A stretch of DNA of 11,969 nt from an uncultured Ruminococcus sp. (GTDB lineage Bacteria; Bacillota; Clostridia; Oscillospirales; Ruminococcaceae). The position numbers and the translations under genes were made by a program. Every line of letters starts with the position of its first letter. Position 1 is the first letter of the stretch. Of this stretch, positions 7,625 through 11,969 are shown piece after piece. The stretch spans positions 1 to 11,969 of the forward strand of contig CABQIF010000066.1 of assembly GCA_902464115.1 (NCBI GenBank). Direction: 5' to 3'. Under the pieces are notes generated by a model that had not been told where the DNA came from, did no database searches, and saw only the letters and a program-made list of their open reading frames with translations.

Positions 7625-8563
7625 TCAATATTTGATTGAAGTACCATAATTGATCTTTTTGATACTCTGAATATTGTCAAAATTCAAACCATACCAGTTG
7701 TATGAGCCGTAGTTTCCTGTAAAAGAAACGCAGTCCGGCAAATATTCGTCGGCATGGATAAACTCCACGATACACTTACCATCACCGCCGAACGGGTGAT
7801 ACCAACGGTCGCCCTTGCTGTCACAGATCTTTACGGTAAACTGTGTACCGTTTTCCAGCGTGATGAAAAATCGGTCACCGCAGTAGCCGAAGAAAGTTCC
7901 CATGGCACAGCAGTAATCGCCATATTCATCACGCATGATGCCTGTGTTGGTAACAGGATCGGGGACAGCACCCTGAATTGCCGAATAGGACGGATCTCTG
8001 GTCAGACCGCTTGCTTTTTCATAGGCGAAACAATTTGTCCATCCATCTATGTAATCAAATTCCTCGATCACTTCTACCGCTTCGGTTTTCTGAACTGTAG
8101 ATGCAAGAACTTCTCCATTCTCATCAGAAAGCTCAAATGTATATTCCGAATTTTCACGAAGTCCTGTCACATAGCAAAGGGTATTGGATTTAAATTCAAA
8201 ATAGATGTTGTCTACATAGTCATCATTCAAATTTTGGATTGCAGTAACTGTGTATTCCGTATCCGCATCACCGTTCCATTCCAGCTTGATACAGGATACG
8301 GAAATTGCCGCTGCCGTCAGTGTAACAGCGTCTGTCTGTTCGTTTTCTGCATAGGCTGACGTTGCTGCCAGTTTTGTACTTGTGGTAGTTGATTTTGGAA
8401 CGGAATCCACCGGCATTGCAGATGTAATCTGCGTTGTTGCAGGAATGGCAATATCCTGTTTCTGCACATTCTGATTCAGATCATAATGACCGCTGCCAAG
8501 CACCACAAAGAAACTCGTGCCGATAGAGATCAGTTCGCCGGATAACATCGTACTAATCGGCAT
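7625..8563 (-). CDS. Fibronectin-III plus probable double-psi beta-barrel protein
   Basis: A 312-residue protein from ATG at 8563, chosen because AGAGGTG (8576-8570) is 6 bases upstream; a GTG at 8572 would sit inside that site. Residues 11-24 are weakly hydrophobic and could be an anchor, but there is no clear signal peptide. A Thr/Ser-rich linker spans 40-75. Residues about 79-160 fit a fibronectin type III fold (CIKLEWNGDADTEYTVTA, then YVTGLRENSEYTFEL). Residues 184-306 (CAMGTFFGYCGDRFFITLENG, cut at 20 in pattern terms; D248; CIVEFIHADEYLP) resemble RlpA/3D-type double-psi barrels seen in wall-active ICE and phage proteins. It overlaps the DUF3789 gene by 11 bases. Role inferred: surface or cell-wall protein of the transfer apparatus. 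The barrel assignment is pattern-based and moderate. Confidence 0.7.
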   Translation of the reverse strand: MPISTMLSGELISIGTSFFVVLGSGHYDLNQNVQKQDIAIPATTQITSAMPVDSVPKSTTTSTKLAATSAYAENEQTDAVTLTAAAISVSCIKLEWNGDADTEYTVTAIQNLNDDYVDNIYFEFKSNTLCYVTGLRENSEYTFELSDENGEVLASTVQKTEAVEVIEEFDYIDGWTNCFAYEKASGLTRDPSYSAIQGAVPDPVTNTGIMRDEYGDYCCAMGTFFGYCGDRFFITLENGTQFTVKICDSKGDRWYHPFGGDGKCIVEFIHADEYLPDCVSFTGNYGSYNWYGLNFDNIQSIKKINYGTSIKY

Positions 8564-8651
8564 TTCGTTCACCTCTGTTGATCTGAATCACTGCCATTGT
8601 GAAAATGCCGATGCTGCTGCCGATAATAAGACCTAATAGAAATTTAAGCAT
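8553..8651 (-). CDS. DUF3789-like membrane microprotein (32 aa)
   Basis: A 32-residue protein, MLKFLLGLIIGSSIGIFTMA followed by a short basic/polar tail ending RNAD. The pattern of a single glycine-spaced hydrophobic helix with GIFTM matches the DUF3789 family, very small membrane proteins found in ICEs of Clostridia. ATG (8651-8649) is preceded by CAAAGGAG with a 7-base spacer, all inside the 3' end of the PP-loop gene, which it overlaps by 8 bases. It ends with TAG inside the start of the next gene. Family function is unknown; a small membrane accessory of the transfer pore is a guess. Confidence 0.75.
   Translation of the reverse strand: MLKFLLGLIIGSSIGIFTMAVIQINRGERNAD
8570..8576 (-). 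promoter_or_regulatory. Ribosome binding site selecting the ATG at 8563
   Basis: The minus strand reads AGAGGTG, 6 bases before ATG at 8563. The GTG at 8572-8570 is part of this site, so the longer 315-residue reading is unlikely. Confidence 0.65.
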
Positions 8652-9657
8652 TCATATTCTCCTTTGCTTTCTGTTTCATCATTTTCTGAAACGCTCGGTA
8701 TTTGTGGGTATATGCATAAGAATCTCCGAATATATTCTGTGCTGCGGTGTACAGCTTTGGTTCATGCTTTCGGATGATCTCCAGTTCTTCTGTCACTCTG
8801 GGATTGTATGGACAGCCGACACAGCCTGTGCGTTTCAGTCCATATTCGGTATAGCATCGGGAGTGATGTATTCCATAGAACTCCTCATATGCTTTTTTAT
8901 CGCTGTCCGTGTACCAGAATACAGGACGATAAGAATTGCAGCCTTTGGATTTGCTTTCGGAAAAACACGTCTTGTAGCTGGCAGAACGAATTCCGCCCTC
9001 TGCCTTTCGCACACCGATAATTTCAAGGTCTGCATCGTATTTTTGAATCAGAAGCTTTGCAGGCTTTTTCTTGGCATACTCACAGCATTTGTTAGAGATT
9101 TTGAAATCCGGCGGATTTGCCATCATAAACTCTTTCAGCCACCTGTTTCTTCCAATAGAGAAGCGGCTCATTTTGACGATTTCATTTTCCGGGGAGTAAT
9201 AGGCATTGCACCACCATTGCAGGGCGATCTTGCAGTTCGGGTATTTCTCCAACAATTCCGGTAACGGCTTGTCTTCCCATTGGAATCCATGCTGCTGTAA
9301 CCGCATGATCTGTTCGCTGACATACTTGGATAGAAACGGCTGACCGTATTCCTTACAGCAGACTGGAATCGGCTTGCAAGCCTTGATACGTTCGATTTCG
9401 ATACCATACTTCTTTTCCAGATCGTCCAGGTGTTCCTTGGTGGCACGGTATTCCAGTCCGGTATCAATCCAGAAGTAGCGGACTTTCTTTTTTTCATCGA
9501 CATTCTGTATCACATCAAGGACAATATCACTGTCACTGCCTCCGCTGATACTACAAAGCGGCGTATGGGAACGGGAGAGAACGCTGACCGCCTTTGCATA
9601 ACCGTCAATAATGGCAAAATTTTGGGTATCCAGAGAAGCTTCAAACGCCTTAGACAT
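8644..9657 (-). CDS. PAPS-reductase-family PP-loop protein with CC...CxxC cysteines
   Basis: A 337-residue member of the adenine nucleotide alpha-hydrolase-like (PP-loop) superfamily, phosphoadenosine phosphosulfate reductase branch. The ATP/nucleotide-binding PP-loop is SISGGSDSD (SGGSDS 38-43). Next come WIDTGLEY (63-70) and CCEYAKKKPA (191-200), then GVRKAEGGIRSA (215-226). The RTGCVGCPYNP motif has C279 and C282. The CC...CxxC layout matches the [4Fe-4S] ligands of assimilatory APS reductases, so an iron-sulfur cluster is likely. It starts inside the methyltransferase gene (8-base overlap) behind a strong GGGAGG, so the two are co-translated. Sulfate assimilation seems unlikely on an ICE; nucleic-acid modification is a plausible alternative. 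No DndA, B, D or E partner lies in the window. Family secure, substrate unknown. Confidence 0.85.
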   Translation of the reverse strand: MSKAFEASLDTQNFAIIDGYAKAVSVLSRSHTPLCSISGGSDSDIVLDVIQNVDEKKKVRYFWIDTGLEYRATKEHLDDLEKKYGIEIERIKACKPIPVCCKEYGQPFLSKYVSEQIMRLQQHGFQWEDKPLPELLEKYPNCKIALQWWCNAYYSPENEIVKMSRFSIGRNRWLKEFMMANPPDFKISNKCCEYAKKKPAKLLIQKYDADLEIIGVRKAEGGIRSASYKTCFSESKSKGCNSYRPVFWYTDSDKKAYEEFYGIHHSRCYTEYGLKRTGCVGCPYNPRVTEELEIIRKHEPKLYTAAQNIFGDSYAYTHKYRAFQKMMKQKAKENMNA

Positions 9658-10693
9658 TTTTCAATCCTCCCAAGATATGTGCAATCACGTCTACTGTCCA
9701 GCCATTGCCGATACATTTGTACCGCTGTGTATTGCTGATTCCTGCGGTGTAGTTGTCGGGCAACGTCTGTAAACGTTCTGCTTCCACAGGTGTCAATTTA
9801 CGGATCACATAATCACCGTCCGGCAAGTCTATCTTGTAAAGTCCGGTTTTCGCACCCATTCCGCCGCCGTTTGCCGTCATTGTGACCGATTTCCCGCAGA
9901 CAGAATAAATCCGCTGTCCTTGTCCACCGTTGCCAATCTGACCAATGCGAATGGGAACGGCGATCTTCTGACGGCTTTTCTCTGCTTTGTAAACCGGAAA
10001 AAGGTTTGTCCCAGCCTTGTAGTAAGTTGCAGGAATGGTATGGGATTTGCCGTTTACCGTTGCCACAGGGACAGCCACCATAGTACGCTGCTTTCGTTCC
10101 AAAGTGTTATGAAAAGCAGCACCCTGATAGCTGGCTGTGACACAGTAGCTTTTTTCCTGCCAGGATACACCGTTTTCCAGTACATCCTGCAGCAGAATGC
10201 CTTTGTCCAAAGGCTGTGTAACATGGGGAATATTCGTCCAGTAACAACGCTTTCGGTGCTGTCCTGACACCAAGGAAGAATTGATGACAATTGGCTCAAC
10301 ACCAAGTGTTTTGGAAATCTCATTTTTGATATTCCGGTGAATGGAATGATTATTCTCATAGAGAAAATACCGGCACTCCGATTCCTGTAAGGCTCTCACA
10401 TATTCACTGAAAAGTTTGAACCCTTCGCCGTCACAGGAAGTTTCTCTGCCTTGTTTTGCAATCGACCAGTATGTACAGGGAGAACCGCCAAGCAGCAAGT
10501 CATATCCCTTGAATTTTTTGAAATCACCGTCAAACACATTTCCGTGATGAACAATCTCAGGGTGATTTCTGCTTGAAACCGTTATGGCATACTTGTCAAT
10601 TTCAAAGGCATCATAGGCTTCTACAGAAATCCCTATGCGTCTGAGTGCCACCATTCCGCAGGAGATTCCGTCAAAAAGGCTCAGTACCCTCAT
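9650..10693 (-). CDS. DNA cytosine-5 methyltransferase
   Basis: A 347-residue C5-methyltransferase that transfers a methyl group from S-adenosylmethionine to cytosine in DNA. Motif I is LSLFDGISCG (4-13), motif IV GGSPCTYWS with catalytic C73, motif VI ENN (113-115, canonical form ENV), motif VIII QHRKR (145-149), motif IX RKLTPVEAERLQTLP (298-312), and motif X YKCIGNGWTVDVIAHIL (325-341). A target-recognition region lies between VIII and IX. There is no restriction endonuclease beside it, so it is probably a solitary enzyme that protects the element from host restriction or marks its DNA. Its ATG overlaps the DUF4366 stop as ATGA behind a GAGGA site, and its 3' end carries the ribosome site of the PP-loop gene. 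Recognition sequence cannot be read from sequence. Confidence 0.95.
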   Translation of the reverse strand: MRVLSLFDGISCGMVALRRIGISVEAYDAFEIDKYAITVSSRNHPEIVHHGNVFDGDFKKFKGYDLLLGGSPCTYWSIAKQGRETSCDGEGFKLFSEYVRALQESECRYFLYENNHSIHRNIKNEISKTLGVEPIVINSSLVSGQHRKRCYWTNIPHVTQPLDKGILLQDVLENGVSWQEKSYCVTASYQGAAFHNTLERKQRTMVAVPVATVNGKSHTIPATYYKAGTNLFPVYKAEKSRQKIAVPIRIGQIGNGGQGQRIYSVCGKSVTMTANGGGMGAKTGLYKIDLPDGDYVIRKLTPVEAERLQTLPDNYTAGISNTQRYKCIGNGWTVDVIAHILGGLKNV

Positions 10694-11496
10694 GATTCCT
10701 CATCCTCATCTGTCACACTGCCATAGTCATCGTCATAATCTTCCTCAAAGTCCTCAGCACCGGTATTTTTCTTCTTGCCGAATTTGCCCTTTTTCAACAC
10801 AAGGACGGCACCGCCGATCACTGCCAGTACGCCGACCCCTACAAGAATGAGTGCATTGCTGTTCATAGATGACGGCTGTTTGGTGGTAGATTTTTCTTCT
10901 GCACGTTCCGTTTCGCCAGTGGTTTCTTCCGAACGGTCAAAAACATCAGCCGTCACACCGCCATTGGTGGCTGCATCGGCATATTTCTTTGCCTGTTCCG
11001 CAGGGTCTTTTTCTTCTTCGCCCTCGTTGCCTGCGTAGAGCAGAGAATACAGATCGAAATCGTCTACCTTGTTCAGAAAGAATACATTGTTCTCATCACC
11101 CTCCGCAGAATAGTTGATCAGGATATAGAACACATTGCCGTCTTTGGTGGTGACAGCAATAAACTGCATTTCTTCGCTGTCATAGATGATCTTCTCGTGC
11201 TTGATGAGCGTAGCGTTGCCGTCTGTGTCATAATTCTCATCTGCATAATAGTCATATCCTGCGTTATCAGTTTCATCATCGCTGTTTTCCATTGCTGCCT
11301 TGTTGTGCTGAATCTCATCAACTAACTTCTGCATATCTTCTTCACCAAGTTTCATGTTTGCTGCAGAAGAATCGTCTGCCATTTCTGTAATTGCCGCTGT
11401 TTCTTCTGCAAATACAGGAATGGCATTTCCCACACTTGCCAAAGTTAAAGCCATTGCAGAAAATACTGCCGCAACTGATTTTTTAGTGTTCCACAT
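10690..11496 (-). CDS. DUF4366 (CD1107-type) secreted membrane-anchored ICE protein
   Basis: A 268-residue type I membrane protein. Residues 1-30 form a signal peptide (basic MWNTKK start, hydrophobic core, VFA cleavage site before EE). The extracellular part is acidic and includes a predicted beta-rich core (IIYDSEEMQFIAVTTKDGNV, then VFYILINYS). A Thr/Glu-rich stalk follows. One membrane helix lies at about 214-234, then the stop-transfer KKGKFGKKK and a strongly acidic cytoplasmic tail (EDFEEDYDDDYG). This layout and its place between DUF4315 and the DNA-processing genes match DUF4366/CD1107 family mobile element proteins of Tn1549-type ICEs, whose exact role is unknown. It overlaps DUF4315 by 14 bases behind GGAGGA. 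Confidence 0.88.
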   Translation of the reverse strand: MWNTKKSVAAVFSAMALTLASVGNAIPVFAEETAAITEMADDSSAANMKLGEEDMQKLVDEIQHNKAAMENSDDETDNAGYDYYADENYDTDGNATLIKHEKIIYDSEEMQFIAVTTKDGNVFYILINYSAEGDENNVFFLNKVDDFDLYSLLYAGNEGEEEKDPAEQAKKYADAATNGGVTADVFDRSEETTGETERAEEKSTTKQPSSMNSNALILVGVGVLAVIGGAVLVLKKGKFGKKKNTGAEDFEEDYDDDYGSVTDEDEES

Positions 11497-11737
11497 TTTT
11501 TCTATCCTCCATCACGATCTTTTGTTCATGCACCACGGAAGAAGCAGCAGTCAGCTTCGCAATAATCTCCTCCGTGGTCATGCCGTTGTCATGCAAAAAC
11601 TTTTTGAGTGCTTCCACTTCAAGCATTTCTCGCTTGGCTTTCAGTTCCTCAAGAAGCTGCTTGTCCTGATTGATCTTTTCTTCAAGCTTCGGAATTTTCT
11701 TGTTGAGAGCATCCAAAGCGGTTTCTTTTCTTGTCAT
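11483..11737 (-). CDS. DUF4315 small coiled-coil ICE protein
   Basis: An 84-residue cytosolic protein. Residues about 10-45 form a Lys/Glu heptad coiled coil (IPKLEEKINQDKQLLEELKA), followed by a short helix region (FLHDNGMTTEEIIAKL). This matches DUF4315, which lies next to DUF4366 in many Clostridia ICEs. I chose ATG at 11737 because AAGGAG (11750-11745) gives a 7-base spacer there but only 1 base before the ATG at 11743. The 3' end overlaps the DUF4366 start by 14 bases. Function unknown; a chaperone or scaffold near the transfer channel is possible. Confidence 0.8.
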   Translation of the reverse strand: MTRKETALDALNKKIPKLEEKINQDKQLLEELKAKREMLEVEALKKFLHDNGMTTEEIIAKLTAASSVVHEQKIVMEDRKNVEH

Positions 11738-11744
11738 TTTCATG

Positions 11745-11750
11745 CTCCTT
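11745..11750 (-). promoter_or_regulatory. Ribosome binding site setting the DUF4315 start
   Basis: The minus strand reads AAGGAG. Its spacing is 7 bases to ATG 11737 and 1 base to ATG 11743, so the inner ATG is preferred. The site begins inside the upstream stop codon region (TAA at 11751-11749). Confidence 0.65.
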
Positions 11751-11969
11751 AGTAGAGTACCAGTCTTGGGTCAATGTAGTCCCAACCGTAACCGTCCGTG
11801 TCAATCTCAATATGAAAATTGACATTCGTATTGGTTGTTTGTGCAAACATTTCGCCCTCCCGGATCGTGTCACCCTCTGCATAGCCATTCAGAAGAACTG
11901 CATTGGCGATCGTTACTTCTGTATCTCGCTTTGTTCCGCCGGAACCGTCATACCAATACTGCACATCAT
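11749..11969 (-). CDS. 3' end of an M23-like (LytM) wall peptidase or relative, truncated by the window
   Basis: The last 73 or so codons of a gene whose start lies beyond the window; the frame is open to the edge. The tail has the M23/LytM closing pattern: a turn EGDTIREGEMFAQ (compare G-x-x-V-x-x-G-x-x-IG), then VNFHIEI in the place of the HLHFE motif, then YIDPRLVLY like the usual DPxxYL end. In Tn1549-type ICEs a wall hydrolase sits just upstream of DUF4315, which agrees. The first histidine of the HxH motif is replaced by Asn, and no YAH motif is seen, so this copy may be non-catalytic. The call rests on a short segment and is moderate. Confidence 0.55.
   Translation of the reverse strand, partial: DVQYWYDGSGGTKRDTEVTIANAVLLNGYAEGDTIREGEMFAQTTNTNVNFHIEIDTDGYGWDYIDPRLVLY

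Noticed and set aside
7754..8359. 201-residue open frame on the plus strand
   Set aside because: Antisense to the FN3/barrel gene; Cys/Phe/Ile-rich without domain pattern.
8599..9264. 221-residue open frame on the plus strand
   Set aside because: It is antisense to the PP-loop gene, whose motifs are clear; no ribosome site or recognisable domain.
8644..9657. DndC of a phosphorothioation (Dnd) system
   Set aside because: Same broad family, but no DndA, DndB, DndD or DndE homologue is in the window and the CC...CxxC layout fits the APS-reductase-like branch at least as well.
9650..10693. Complete restriction-modification system
   Set aside because: No restriction endonuclease-like gene is adjacent; neighbours are DUF4366 and the PP-loop protein.
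1..11969. tRNA, rRNA, integrase, att sites or transposon ends
   Set aside because: No such sequence was seen; almost the whole window is covered by minus-strand coding frames.

Overview
The window is a stretch of the conjugation and DNA-processing region of an integrative and conjugative element (ICE, conjugative transposon) of the Tn1549/CTn type found in gut Clostridia (Bacillota). The evidence is the gene set and order: an M23-like wall protein end, DUF4315, a DUF4366 (CD1107-type) membrane protein, a C5-methyltransferase, DNA topoisomerase III, and a large DUF3991/TOPRIM polyvalent protein. Moderate GC content and strong AGGAG-type ribosome binding sites fit a Ruminococcus/Oscillospiraceae-like host, but the host is an inference. 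No integrase, relaxase, att site, rRNA or tRNA lies inside the window, so the element's ends cannot be placed.

All 13 genes read leftwards (minus strand), so transcription runs from about 11969 towards 1. Neighbours overlap by 1 to 14 bases or are separated by at most about 55 bases, which suggests one long translationally coupled operon. In transcription order: (1) surface block, 11969-10690: the 3' end of an M23-like protein, a short coiled-coil DUF4315 protein, and a secreted, membrane-anchored DUF4366 protein. (2) Nucleic-acid modification pair, 10693-8644: a cytosine-5 DNA methyltransferase overlapping a PAPS-reductase-family PP-loop protein that carries a CC...CxxC iron-sulfur signature. 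(3) Small and exported proteins, 8651-7464: a 32-residue DUF3789 microprotein, a fibronectin-III plus probable double-psi-barrel protein, and a 48-residue single-pass membrane microprotein. (4) DNA processing, 7467-6: topoisomerase III, two small unknown proteins, a coiled-coil polyvalent protein, and a 946-residue DUF3991/TOPRIM protein ending in a Pol-beta-type nucleotidyltransferase domain.

Together these would serve DNA transfer: remodelling the wall at the conjugation pore, modifying or protecting the DNA, and handling single strands with topoisomerase and TOPRIM enzymes. The points most worth following are a roughly 60-residue module that recurs five times across the last two proteins, the overlapping methyltransferase and PP-loop pair, the nucleotidyltransferase domain, and a perfect 11-bp hairpin in the largest intergenic gap, just upstream of a gene that starts with TTG.
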